Positions 1 through 8,774 are shown, counted from the first letter of the stretch. The stretch is DNA of 64,000 bases from Ameyamaea chiangmaiensis (GCF_025995235.1 NZ_BAPT01000038.1:62001-126000); one strand, 5' to 3'. A program made the numbers and translations. The notes: generated by a model from the letters alone, not told the origin.

Positions 1-147
1 CGGCTTCTGGCACGCCTGCCCGCCGTGTACCTGTTTACCAACAAGGTGATCGTGTTCGCGCGTCGCAATGTGCGGGGACTGGTGGTCAAATCCACGCCAC
101 CGCTGAGCGAATACTGGGGCGTGTTCAAGGAGGCGCGGTCGGGATGA
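1..147 (+). CDS. ABC transporter substrate-binding protein, C-terminal fragment (cut by window start)
   Basis: Frame 1 is open from the first base to TGA at 145-147, giving 48 residues. It ends four bases into the next gene, whose ATG is at 144, the ATGA overlap seen throughout this operon. The residues, with a tyrosine-leucine stretch then an ARRNVRG-type turn and a short charged tail, resemble the last part of a family 5 (Dpp/Opp-type) solute-binding protein. Such a protein normally precedes the two permease genes found next. The family call rests mainly on context because only the tail is visible. Confidence 0.5.
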   Translation, partial: RLLARLPAVYLFTNKVIVFARRNVRGLVVKSTPPLSEYWGVFKEARSG

Positions 148-1157
148 GCGCGTATATGGCACGCCGGATCATGGCCATGATCCCTGTTCTGGGGCTGGTG
201 TTGCTGATCGTCTTCGGCCTGACGCGGATGATTCCGGGCGATCCGGCGGTGACCCTGCTGGGCCCGGGTGCCACGAACGCCCAGATCAGTGCGTTGCGCC
301 ACGAACTGCGTCTCGATCGGCCGGCTGCGTTGCAATTCGTCGACTATGTTGCGGGGCTGGCCCGCGGTGATCTCGGCACGTCCATCCGGACCGGGCGTCC
401 GGTGACGGACGCGTTGGCCACCCGTCTGCCCGCAACGATGGAGCTGGCGGTGATGGCCTTCGTGCTGGCGCTGACGGTCGGCGTGCCCGCCGGTGTTCTG
501 GCCGCGCGGCGCCCGGGCGGCGGTGTGGATTGTGCGTTGCAGTTCTGTTCGCTGTGCGGAGTGTCGATCCCGGCCTTTCTGCTGGCGTTCGGCTTGCAAT
601 ATGTGTTCAGCGCGTGGCTGGGGTGGCTGCCCGTCGCGGGCCGCACCAGCGCGTTCATGATCGATGACGGGCGTGGCGGCTTCCTGCTGCTGGACAGTCT
701 TCTGCGATGCGATGTCGCAACCTTTGCCGACCTGCTCGCGCATATCATTCTGCCGGCCATGGTGCTGGCGGCGTTTCTCACCGCCATGCTCGGCCGTTTT
801 CTGCGCAATGTGATGATCGAGACCCTGTCGGAGGATTATATCCGAACGGCGCGGGCCAAAGGCATGAAAGAGGGGCAGATCCTGCTTGCGCATGCGCTTC
901 CGAACGCGGCCGGACCGGCCATCATGATTCTTGGCGTGCAGTTCGGTGATATGCTGGGGGGCGCGATCCTGACCGAGACCGTGTTTTCCTGGCCGGGAAT
1001 CGGGCGCTACATGTTCGAAGCCATTCGCGATCGCGATTATCCTGTCATTCAAAGCACGACGCTGGTCTTTGCGATCATCTTCATGACCGTATCCCTCGGC
1101 GCGGACGTCCTGAGCGCCCGGATCGATCCCCGTTTGCGGCGCGAGCGTGCGCGATGA
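144..1157 (+). CDS. ABC transporter permease, DppB/OppB type
   Basis: Inner-membrane permease of a peptide/nickel/opine-type ABC importer, 337 aa, the usual length. It has an N-terminal hydrophobic helix followed by the diagnostic family stretch RMIPGDPA, several membrane segments, and the cytoplasmic coupling loop near residues 233-245 (YIRTARAKGMKEG), which contacts the ATPase. The C-terminus reads DPRLRR, typical of DppB. Start and stop codons overlap the neighbouring genes by four bases on both sides, so translation is probably coupled. The substrate cannot be read from the sequence. Confidence 0.93.
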   Translation: MSAYMARRIMAMIPVLGLVLLIVFGLTRMIPGDPAVTLLGPGATNAQISALRHELRLDRPAALQFVDYVAGLARGDLGTSIRTGRPVTDALATRLPATMELAVMAFVLALTVGVPAGVLAARRPGGGVDCALQFCSLCGVSIPAFLLAFGLQYVFSAWLGWLPVAGRTSAFMIDDGRGGFLLLDSLLRCDVATFADLLAHIILPAMVLAAFLTAMLGRFLRNVMIETLSEDYIRTARAKGMKEGQILLAHALPNAAGPAIMILGVQFGDMLGGAILTETVFSWPGIGRYMFEAIRDRDYPVIQSTTLVFAIIFMTVSLGADVLSARIDPRLRRERAR

Positions 1158-1978
1158 CGCGCTGTCTTCGCCATATGCTCGCCCATCGCGGTGGACGGGC
1201 GGGAGTGGTCATTCTGGGCATCATGATTGCCCTGATTGCAATCGCGCCGCTGGTGACACCGGGCATGCCCGACCATATGGACGTGACCCGGATGTTGCAG
1301 GCGCCGAGCCGGACGCATCCTCTCGGCACGGATCTGTTCGGGCGTGACGTGCTGACACGCACCCTGTATGGCGGTCGTCATACGCTGGCGATCGGGCTGG
1401 GTGTGGTGGCGATTGCCTTTGCCGTCGGGGTGGGTGTGGGGACTGTCGCCGGTTTCCGGGGTGGACTGTTCGATGCCGTGGCGATGCGTATCGTCGACGC
1501 GGTCCTCAGTTTTCCCGCGCTTGTTCTGGCGATCGCGCTGGCCGCTGCCCTTGGGCCGGGACTGCTGGACGCGATGCTGGCGATCGCCATCACGATGACA
1601 CCCCAGTTCGCCCGTCTGGCACGGCGTCAGGCGCAGCATATTTCGGGCATGCTCTATGTCGAGGCTGCGCGCGTGCTGGGGGTCGGGAGCCTGCGGATCA
1701 TGGCGCGCCATGTGCTGCGCAACGGTATCGCGCCGATGGTGACACTGGCATCGTTGTCGGTGGGATCGGCGATTCTTCAGGTGTCCAGCCTGGGGTTTCT
1801 GGGGCTGGGGGCGCAGCCGCCGTCGGCCGAATGGGGTGCGGATATTGCGGCCAATCTGGATTTCGTTCGCGTCGCCCCGTGGGTGTTGATGAGTGCGGGT
1901 GCGGCGATCATGCTGACGGTCCTGTCGTTCAATCTGATCGCTGATGCGATGTCTGATTACCTCAACCCGAAGGTATGA
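1154..1978 (+). CDS. ABC transporter permease, DppC/OppC type
   Basis: Second inner-membrane permease of the same importer, 274 aa. One N-terminal helix is followed by the DppC signature region HPLGTDLFGRDVLTR (about residues 55-69), then membrane helices and the coupling loop YVEAARVLGVGS with a glycine-rich GFLGLGAQPP motif. It should form a heterodimer with the upstream permease. No ATP-binding subunit follows, so the ATPases must lie upstream of the window or elsewhere. Confidence 0.93.
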   Translation: MTRCLRHMLAHRGGRAGVVILGIMIALIAIAPLVTPGMPDHMDVTRMLQAPSRTHPLGTDLFGRDVLTRTLYGGRHTLAIGLGVVAIAFAVGVGVGTVAGFRGGLFDAVAMRIVDAVLSFPALVLAIALAAALGPGLLDAMLAIAITMTPQFARLARRQAQHISGMLYVEAARVLGVGSLRIMARHVLRNGIAPMVTLASLSVGSAILQVSSLGFLGLGAQPPSAEWGADIAANLDFVRVAPWVLMSAGAAIMLTVLSFNLIADAMSDYLNPKV

Positions 1979-1981
1979 GCG

Positions 1982-3397
1982 GTGGACGCCCGAATGACCA
2001 ACACACGCCCTGATGACGTGCATATCGTGCAGGAAAAGGTGGACTTTCTGCCACCCGACCGGGTGACGGACGACCGCAGTATCCTCACGCTCAAATCCCT
2101 TGTGATGGAACCGCTGTGCGCATGGACCGACGGGCGTGTCGAGGCCGGCCTGTTCGACCGGTGGGAGGTGGACGAGACCGGCTGTGTCTGGACGTTTCAT
2201 CTCCGCCCGGATCCGGTTTTTCATGATGGGCACCGCTGCACGGCTCGGGACGTCGTCGATTTCGTGGACGCGATCAGCGCATCCGTTGATACGTTTGGCA
2301 TGAAGTGGTCATATGCGCGCTACTTCGCACATGCACGGTTCGTGGCGGCATCGGAATCGACAATGCGCGTGACGACCGCGCGTCCCATGGGCGATCTGCC
2401 GGAAATTTTCACCGAATTCTATCTGTCCCGTACCGATCCGGAGGGAAACGCGACCATCGGCACCGGCCCCTTTCGTGTGGACGCTTTCACGCGCGCCACA
2501 TCGGTCCGGTTGAGCGATGCCCAGGGACGCAGAATGAGGATCGACGCCCTGCCGAACGCGGAGGCGCGTCTGGCGGAGGTCGTGGCCGGGCGTGCGGACA
2601 TCGCGTGCCAGCTCGATTGTCTGGAGAGGCTGCCCCGCCGGGAGGGGCCGTTGCAGTGGATTCACGCCACGCACTGCCTGTCGGTGATGGCGTATCTGAA
2701 TTGCGCGCGCGGGTTGTTCGCGTCCGACGTGGCGCGGCGGGCCGTGAACCTGGCGATCGACAGGCAGTCCCTGTGCCGGCAGGTTTATCACGGCCTGGCG
2801 CGCCCTGCGGCGACGATCGTCAGCCCATGGCACTGTGGTGCTTCGCAGGCCGGGCTTCATCCGATCGACTACGATCCCGACACGGCGCGCGCGATGCTTC
2901 GAACGCTCGACTTTCGCGAGGAACTGGTGCTGCGGACTCCGACATATATGCCTGAACATGCCGTCGGGATCGCGCATGTCATCAAGGACGCACTTCAGCA
3001 TGTCGGCCTGGAAGTACGCATCGATGTGGCGGACGACAGGCCGGGCTATGCGCGCGCGATAGGACGCAAGGACATGGGCGATATCGCCATATTCGATTCG
3101 TCGCCGCATAGCACATTCCGTGTCCTGAACGACAAGATCAGCAGTTCCAGCCGGGGCGTCTGGTGGCAGGGCTTTGACGACCCCGCGCTTGAGGGCCTGA
3201 TCACCACGGCGAACGAGACCATCGATCCGCAGCGTCGGGCCGTAGCCTATGGTCGGTGTCTGTCGGCGCTGCAGACCAATCCTCCTTGGCTATACCTGGT
3301 TCATCCCGAGACACTGGCGGCCGCGCGGGCCGGACTGGGCGGACTGTCCGTGGATCATAAAGGTATCATGCATTTCACGAAGGAAGCGTTCTCATGA
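1982..3397 (+). CDS. Solute-binding protein family 5, apparently without a signal peptide
   Basis: A protein of 471 aa (467 if translation begins at ATG 1994) with the fold-family features of Dpp/Opp solute-binding proteins. These include the early LVMEPLCAW segment, a WTFHLRPDPVFHDG motif near residues 71-84 that is characteristic of the family, and a GTGPFR motif in the middle. Unusually, the N-terminus is polar (MDARMTNTRPDD) and has no hydrophobic export segment or lipobox, so as written it would stay in the cytoplasm. It is the second binding protein in this operon and overlaps the next gene by ATGA. It may be a cytoplasmic sensor or chaperone of the transported ligand, or the true start may be misread. 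Confidence 0.8.
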   Translation: MDARMTNTRPDDVHIVQEKVDFLPPDRVTDDRSILTLKSLVMEPLCAWTDGRVEAGLFDRWEVDETGCVWTFHLRPDPVFHDGHRCTARDVVDFVDAISASVDTFGMKWSYARYFAHARFVAASESTMRVTTARPMGDLPEIFTEFYLSRTDPEGNATIGTGPFRVDAFTRATSVRLSDAQGRRMRIDALPNAEARLAEVVAGRADIACQLDCLERLPRREGPLQWIHATHCLSVMAYLNCARGLFASDVARRAVNLAIDRQSLCRQVYHGLARPAATIVSPWHCGASQAGLHPIDYDPDTARAMLRTLDFREELVLRTPTYMPEHAVGIAHVIKDALQHVGLEVRIDVADDRPGYARAIGRKDMGDIAIFDSSPHSTFRVLNDKISSSSRGVWWQGFDDPALEGLITTANETIDPQRRAVAYGRCLSALQTNPPWLYLVHPETLAAARAGLGGLSVDHKGIMHFTKEAFS

Positions 3398-3780
3398 AGC
3401 AAGACTATACCATCACGTTTTTTTATTACGAGAACATGGCGTCCGTCATTCCGTTTTACGAAGAGGTGTTGGGATTCGAGCTGGTGCTGGATCAGGGCAT
3501 GGCGCGCATATACCGTGTCGGGGAAGGAAGTTACTTCGGCATGGTTGACGGCAATCGCGGTCATTTGCGGCATCAGCCACACAGTGCGGTGCTGCTGACC
3601 ATCGTTGCCCAGGATGTCGAGGGCTGGCATGCCCGCATGGTGGCCGCGGGGGTGCCGAACGTAAGCACTCTTCAAAAAGGACGCTTCTGCGAGCACTTCT
3701 TTTTTGAAGATCCCGCCGGCTATGCGATCGAAATCCAGCGCTTTCACAACCCCTCGGTCGCCGCGCTGTTCCGGGGGTGA
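3394..3780 (+). CDS. VOC (glyoxalase/bleomycin resistance-like) protein 1
   Basis: A small vicinal-oxygen-chelate fold protein, 128 aa, the usual size for one two-module unit. It has a beta-alpha start (ITFFYYENMASVIPFYEEVLGFEL) and a C-terminal FEDPAGYAIEIQRF strand, where the glutamate is the usual metal or ligand position. Members of this family bind metals, isomerise or cleave small molecules, or sequester drugs, so the reaction cannot be named. The ATG overlaps the stop of the binding protein. A GAAGGAAG ribosome-binding stretch lies a few bases upstream. It is visibly more AT-rich than the flanking permeases. Confidence 0.85.
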   Translation: MKQDYTITFFYYENMASVIPFYEEVLGFELVLDQGMARIYRVGEGSYFGMVDGNRGHLRHQPHSAVLLTIVAQDVEGWHARMVAAGVPNVSTLQKGRFCEHFFFEDPAGYAIEIQRFHNPSVAALFRG

Positions 3781-3785
3781 CGTCT

Positions 3786-5828
3786 ATGACCACTCTGTAT
3801 GTCCGGGGGCGGGACCTGATCCGCCGCTTCGGGGATGCCCCTCTCGTCTGGGGAGCGGGCGGGGACTCTCTCGCCGTGCATCAGGCGTATATTCCGCTGC
3901 TGGTCAGCTACACGCAGGAGGATATGGAGGCCAAGGGTCTTCGCAAGCTGGACGATCCGACCGCGCCTCGTCCGCCCGTGCATTTCACGGCGCTGGACAT
4001 GGTAAGCCGGGAACGCGGTTGTCTTCTGTCCGGAGACACCGGTTCCGGGAAAACGAGTTTTTCACTCGACCTGGCTCTCAATCTCGCCGGGGAACTGGTC
4101 GGGGACCGCCGCTATGGTCTGAAGGCTCTCACGCGGATGGTGGCGCGTAACGGGGCGGGCACGCGCCGGCAGGAAAGCTGGAGTGGGCCGGTCCCCGAGC
4201 CGGTCCTGTACAGGGTCGAAGACGGTGACGACTGGGATCATGTTATCCGGACGTTGACCGATGAAGGTCTTCTGGAGGCAAACACGCTCCTGATTATTGA
4301 CGGGCTGGAAAAATGTCCTGACCCTGAATCTATCCTTCGTAACGCGGCGGCTTTGCTGGAGGCGCATTCCGCGCTGCGGGTCGTCGTGTTGGCGGATGGC
4401 TATTTCTGCCGGGGTCTGGCCGTGCCGGACGCATTTGCCCCGTTCTCCCTGATCGCCCTGAACGACGCACAGAAGGCCGATGCACTGGCAAGGCGTGCGT
4501 GTCGGGCGGATGCGGACGGCATGCCTGCACGACCGGACCTGTTCGTCGCCGCGATGGCCGTCGGCGGGGCGGCCGGTGCCGACCCGGTCGCGGTCGCCGA
4601 CGCGTGGCTGCACGCACAGTCGGACGAACGTCGGGCGGCACTTGCCACCGCCGCCGTGGCCGACGGCCAGCCGGTAGGCGCTGACAGGCTGATCACGTCG
4701 GATTTCGCCCGAACGATACTGTATCCCGTGTTGGCTGCACGTGCGTTTTCCATGCTGCCTGCGCACGATGTTCTGGTCCGTGTCGCGCAGTCCCCGCTCC
4801 GCTGGCGTTCCACGATCCCCCTTCTTGCGATGGTCCTGCGCGAACGTGGTCAGGGGACGACGGCACTGGCGCGGGGGCTGCTCGAGCTTTCCGACCGCTG
4901 GGCGATCGGGCTCTTGTCAGCCGCCGCACTCTGCGTGACATCGACGGACGACGACGATCTGCTGCGGGCCGCGCGGCGCGCCCTGACCACGATGATCGCG
5001 CAAGGCGGGGCGACGCTTGCGCTGCGCGACCAGGCGGCGCGATACCTCGCCCTCGTTGGTGACCCGCGTGCGCTGGATACGCTGATCGACGTGCCGCCCG
5101 GGCGCAGTGTCATCGGGTCGGACACGCATCCGAATTCGCAGCCGGTGCACGCCGTTAGGCTGGCGGGCTATCGCATCGGCCGGTACCCCGTCACGGTGGC
5201 GGCCTACGGCGCCTTCGTGCGCGAGACGGGCCGCGCGTGGACATCGCCCGATGCTGCGAGAGCCGAGCGCGCGAACGCACCCGCCACGGACGTGACGTGG
5301 TATGACGCCTGTGCCTATTGTGCGTGGCTGACGCAACGCTGGCGTGCTGAAGGTCGAATTGCGGCCGACGAGGTGGTGCGGCTTCCCACCGAAATGGAAT
5401 GGGAACGCGCGGCGCGGGGGGATCACCCCGACGAGTCCGGCGCCGTCGTGTATCCCTGGGTAGGAGCGTGGAGGGCGGGATGGTCGAATTCCGCCGAACT
5501 GGGCCTGAACACTCCGGTTGCCGTGGGGCTGTGTGCCTACGGGCGCTCTCCCTACGGCGCGGATGACATGGCGGGTAACATCTGGGAGTGGACGACGACG
5601 CTATGGGGCCCGGACATGGCGACCCCCGATTTCGCCTATCCGTACCGCGACGATGGGCGCGAGGCCCCTGATGCGGATGTCTCGATCCGGCGGGTCCTCC
5701 GTGGCGGGTGCTTTTCCAGCAATCGCCTGAAAGCGTGTTGCACCTATCGCGGCAGTCTGGAGCCGAACGGCTTCTGGCGCGGGAACGGCTTCCGTGTCGT
5801 CGTATCGTCAGCGGATCCGCGAGCCTAA
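3786..5828 (+). CDS. NACHT/STAND-like P-loop ATPase fused to an FGE-sulfatase (SUMF1-like) domain
   Basis: A 680-aa multidomain protein. Numbered from ATG 3786, it has a Walker A GDTGSGKTS at about 83-91 and a NACHT-like Walker B LLIIDGLEK at about 168-176. A mostly helical middle follows, with a HEAT-like stretch near 375-430. From about 437 to the end there is an FGE/SUMF1-type domain with IGRYPVT, RLPTEMEWERAARG, DDMAGNIWEWT and RVLRGGCFSS motifs, ending in GFRVVV. The cysteine spacing of true formylglycine-generating enzymes after RGG is not kept, so the domain more likely binds a ligand than oxidises sulfatase cysteines. A GTG at 3777 could also start the protein, but ATG 3786 sits eight bases after a GGGGG ribosome-binding stretch. 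Sandwiched between two VOC genes in the transporter operon. Function unknown. Confidence 0.8.
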   Translation: MTTLYVRGRDLIRRFGDAPLVWGAGGDSLAVHQAYIPLLVSYTQEDMEAKGLRKLDDPTAPRPPVHFTALDMVSRERGCLLSGDTGSGKTSFSLDLALNLAGELVGDRRYGLKALTRMVARNGAGTRRQESWSGPVPEPVLYRVEDGDDWDHVIRTLTDEGLLEANTLLIIDGLEKCPDPESILRNAAALLEAHSALRVVVLADGYFCRGLAVPDAFAPFSLIALNDAQKADALARRACRADADGMPARPDLFVAAMAVGGAAGADPVAVADAWLHAQSDERRAALATAAVADGQPVGADRLITSDFARTILYPVLAARAFSMLPAHDVLVRVAQSPLRWRSTIPLLAMVLRERGQGTTALARGLLELSDRWAIGLLSAAALCVTSTDDDDLLRAARRALTTMIAQGGATLALRDQAARYLALVGDPRALDTLIDVPPGRSVIGSDTHPNSQPVHAVRLAGYRIGRYPVTVAAYGAFVRETGRAWTSPDAARAERANAPATDVTWYDACAYCAWLTQRWRAEGRIAADEVVRLPTEMEWERAARGDHPDESGAVVYPWVGAWRAGWSNSAELGLNTPVAVGLCAYGRSPYGADDMAGNIWEWTTTLWGPDMATPDFAYPYRDDGREAPDADVSIRRVLRGGCFSSNRLKACCTYRGSLEPNGFWRGNGFRVVVSSADPRA

Positions 5829-5842
5829 ACAGGAGGTCGAAT

Positions 5843-6256
5843 ATGAAAAGCGTTTTTCATCTTGCCTATAACGTCGATAATCTTGACGAGGCACGAGATT
5901 TCTACGGACAAACACTGGGCTGCGCGGAAGGACGGAGCGCGCCGACATGGGTGGATTTCAACTTTTTCGGTCATGAAATTTCGCTGCATCTCGGAACACC
6001 TTTCGTGGCCCAGAACACGGGGCGTGTGGGCGAACATCTCGTACCGATGCCGCATCTGGGCGTGATTTTGCCGCTCGACGACTGGCGGGTTCTGGCGGAT
6101 CGGCTTGTCGCGTTGCACGTCGATTTTGTGTTGCCGCCGACGGTGCGCTTCAAAGGGGAGCCCGGCGAGCAATGGACGATGTTCTTTCGTGATCCGTCAG
6201 GAAATCCGATAGAAATAAAGGGTTTTGCGTCGATGGATGCGGTGTTCGCGAAATAG
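5843..6256 (+). CDS. VOC (glyoxalase-like) protein 2
   Basis: A 137-aa VOC-fold protein. The N-terminal module FHLAYNVDNLDEARDFYGQTLGC contains the first ligand histidine. DFNFFGHEISLHL follows, and the C-terminal FRDPSGNPIEIKGF carries the conserved metal-ligand glutamate. This is the pattern of dioxygenase-type or glyoxalase-type single-chain members. A perfect AGGAGG at 5831-5836 selects ATG 5843 rather than upstream starts. It is the last gene of the operon and is followed directly by insertion-sequence debris. It differs clearly from the VOC protein at 3394, so the pair is not a recent duplication. Confidence 0.85.
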   Translation: MKSVFHLAYNVDNLDEARDFYGQTLGCAEGRSAPTWVDFNFFGHEISLHLGTPFVAQNTGRVGEHLVPMPHLGVILPLDDWRVLADRLVALHVDFVLPPTVRFKGEPGEQWTMFFRDPSGNPIEIKGFASMDAVFAK

Positions 6257-6364
6257 ACAGTCTAGTTCGTGATGGTTCGTCTATCGCATGAGGTTCTGTT
6301 GGCAGAAAGTCTTCTCAGACTGGCTTGGACGTGATTCAAAGCTGGTCTTTACGGAGACCGTTGA

Positions 6365-7071
6365 ATGCGTGGCGACCTGACCGACGAAGAATGAGCGATT
6401 ATTGGCAATCTTCTGCCGCCTGAACGTGGTCTTTCGTCCCGACTATCGCAGGATAATCCTCTATTTTTCAACGGAATGCTTTATGTCCTGCATGTCGGTT
6501 GTCCATGGCGGCACATGCATGAGCGCTACGGAAAATGGAACGCGGTGTATGTGCGGTTCCGTCGATGGGCAGAGCAAGGACAGCACGGTCGTTCGGGCTC
6601 ACAGCCAGGCGGTTGGCGCAAAAGGGGGACTCAGAAGGACGGCTTTGGTCGAAGCCGCGGCGGCTTTGCGAGCAAGGTCCACGCCCGTGCTGACGGTCAG
6701 GGACGCCCTCTTGGCTTTGACCTGACGGGTGGTGAAGTTTCTGCTTATTCCGGCGCTGATGCCCTGATGGACCTGCCGGTCGTGACACCGCGCCGACTTC
6801 TGGCCGACAAGGGGTATGATAGTGACAGGATACGGGAGACCCTGCTTTTTCGAGGTGTTCTTCCCGTCATCCCGCCACGTTCGAACCGGCCACCGGACAT
6901 TCCCTGCGATTTCCGCCGATACCGTGACTGAAATCGTTTCGAAAGGATGTTCAACACGCTCAAGAAGTTCTGCCGTATCGCCACCTGCTATGACAAAACG
7001 AGGAAATCCTTCGTCGCCTTTCTCAATCTCGCTACCGTCACGTTGTGGCTACCATCTTTTGTCAAAGGAGC
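6365..7071 (+). pseudogene. Degenerate IS5-family transposase
   Basis: Recognisable IS5-type DDE transposase in decay. From ATG 6365 the frame starts MRGDLTDEE and hits TGA at 6392-6394, where the family has tryptophan. It then continues through PWRHMHERYGKWNAVY and FRRWAEQG. The region expected before the first catalytic aspartate is deleted. The motif DSTVVRAHS appears in another frame from 6579. The original frame resumes with TQKDGFGRSRGGF and LLADKGYDSDRIRE (second aspartate). TGA at 6929-6931 replaces an arginine just before NRFERMFNTLKKF (third acidic residue). The product cannot be functional without two readthroughs and frameshift repair. No convincing terminal inverted repeats or target duplication could be identified. 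Confidence 0.85.
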
Positions 7072-7320
7072 CTGCCCGCTATCTGGTCGTCTCTTTGTCG
7101 AAGGGTATGAAAAACCTCTTATGAGCACGAGATCCTTCGCGAGCATCTCGGACTGCCGGTTCCTGACAATCGCTGGTCGGTCGAACGATCGCGCGCAGCG
7201 GAGGCACGGACACCGGCGGCGTCCAGGCGTGTGGAGCGTCCTGTCATGCACGCCAACAGCCGTCCTCTGGTTGCCACCAGACAGCGTCGGTCGAGGTGAG
7301 GCACGGTAAGTGGAGATTAT
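7072..7320. other. Non-coding debris after the transposase remnant
   Basis: No intact gene is visible. One frame (from about 7126 to a TGA near 7300) reads HEILREHLGLPVPDNRW and may be the 3' end of a gene truncated by the insertion element, but I do not recognise it. Confidence 0.35.
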
Positions 7321-7330
7321 AAAATACCCC

Positions 7331-7376
7331 TCTCTGATCGCCAGACATCATGTCTCACCTGGTCGGGCGATCAGAG
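7331..7376 (-). terminator. Possible terminator hairpin of the MocR-type gene
   Basis: Arms TCTCTGATCGCC (7331-7342) and GGCGATCAGAG (7366-7376) pair around an inner stem-loop AGACATCATGTCT. Read on the minus strand the stem lies at the end of the regulator gene and is followed by GGGGTATTTTATAA, a modest T-rich tail. It overlaps the stop codon. Confidence 0.45.
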
Positions 7377-8774
7377 GATTCCATCCCGGCTATCGCTGAG
7401 GCCGCCGCGCACCACATCGGCAATGATGGTCAGGGCACGGGACAATTCGCTACGGCTGTGCGTCGCGCCCAGACACACGCGCAGCCCCGTATCGGCGTCG
7501 CCGGACACCACCGATGCGTCCGGCGGCGTGATCTCGACACCGGCGCGCAGCAGGCGCCCCGTGACACGTTCGGCGTCCAGCGCGCCCATCGGCATCCACG
7601 CATGGGGCGAATGGTCCGCCCCGCATGGTGCGATCAGGTCGCCTAGAGTGGCGCGCGCCAACGCCCAGCGCGCGGCGGCCTCGGACTGGACGGACTGGGC
7701 GATGGCGTCGATCCGGCCATCGGCGACCCACTCGTTGAACACAAGGGCGCCCAGCGCAGGCGGGCAATAGCCCAGCGCCCGCACGCCGCGCAGGAGGCGT
7801 TCATGTGGGACGGTCGGCGGAACAGTCAGGAACGCAAGGCGAAAACCGGCGCACACGCCCTTGGACAGGCTGGCGAGATAGAGGGTGCGCTCGGGCGCGT
7901 ATGACGCGATCTGACGCGGCCGGCCGGAATAGGCGTAATACGCGTCATCTTCCAGAATCAGCAGGTCCTGCGCGCGGGCGACGTCGGCGATGGCCTGTCG
8001 ACGCCGGTCGGACATCGTGCGCGTGGTCGGGTTGTGCAGGGTCGGCAGGGTAAACAGAAGGCGGCTGCCGGTCTCCACCGCCGCCCGCGCCACGGCTTCG
8101 GGCAGGATACCTTCCTCATCCATTGGCAGGCCGTGAAGGGTGAGGCCGAAATGCTCGGCGGCCGCGCGCGCACCATAAAAGGTGGAAGACTCGCACAGGA
8201 TGGTACTGCCCGGCGCGCAGAGCGATGAAAACACCAAGGCGATCCCGTGCTGGCCGCCATTGCACTGGATCAGGGCGTCGGGGTCGACGTCCAGGCCATA
8301 CTGCGCCGCAAGCCAGCGGGCCCCGGCGGCGCGAACCTGCGGCAGGCCCGCGCCGGGTATGTAGTGAACCGCCGGTTCCAGCGCGTCGCGTGCCATCAGC
8401 GTCGCCAGCGCGGTCCTGAGATCGTCCATCAGCGGCACCGGTGGCGGCGTGTTGCGGCGCAGGTCGATGGGCGCCTGGAGCGCGGACTCCGCACCGTCAT
8501 GGCGCACAGGTGTCGGTATGTCCGGGGCGGAGGACAGGCGGCCGCGCACGAACGAGCCCCGGCCGACGTGGGCGGACAAAAGCCCCCGGCGCTCGGCCTC
8601 GGCATAGGCGCGCGTTACGCTGCCAACACTAACGCCCAGACGGAACGCAAGATCGCGTTGTGGCGGCAGGCGGCTGCCCGGCGGCAGTTCGCCCGTCCGG
8701 ATATCGCGGGCCATTGCGACGACCAGTCGCTCATAGAGCGGCTGGCGGCCGGACTCCAGTTCGGGCTGCCACAT
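7371..8774 (-). CDS. MocR/PdxR-type GntR regulator with aminotransferase-like domain
   Basis: A transcription regulator of 467 aa. The N-terminal GntR winged helix (about 13-78) contains LPPQRDLAFRLGVSVGSVTRAY, and a fold-type I aminotransferase-like domain follows. That domain includes HNPTTRTMS, the PLP-aspartate region LEDDAYYAY and the Schiff-base lysine in SLSKG (K305). Members sense pyridoxal phosphate or an amino compound and usually control the divergent gene. Here the divergent unit is urcA-phzF, and a 10-bp inverted repeat lies between the two promoters. The effector cannot be deduced. Confidence 0.92.
   Translation of the reverse strand: MWQPELESGRQPLYERLVVAMARDIRTGELPPGSRLPPQRDLAFRLGVSVGSVTRAYAEAERRGLLSAHVGRGSFVRGRLSSAPDIPTPVRHDGAESALQAPIDLRRNTPPPVPLMDDLRTALATLMARDALEPAVHYIPGAGLPQVRAAGARWLAAQYGLDVDPDALIQCNGGQHGIALVFSSLCAPGSTILCESSTFYGARAAAEHFGLTLHGLPMDEEGILPEAVARAAVETGSRLLFTLPTLHNPTTRTMSDRRRQAIADVARAQDLLILEDDAYYAYSGRPRQIASYAPERTLYLASLSKGVCAGFRLAFLTVPPTVPHERLLRGVRALGYCPPALGALVFNEWVADGRIDAIAQSVQSEAAARWALARATLGDLIAPCGADHSPHAWMPMGALDAERVTGRLLRAGVEITPPDASVVSGDADTGLRVCLGATHSRSELSRALTIIADVVRGGLSDSRDGIL

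Noticed and set aside
3786..5828. True sulfatase-activating enzyme
   Set aside because: FGE fold is clear but the cysteine spacing is not that of active enzymes and no sulfatase is nearby.
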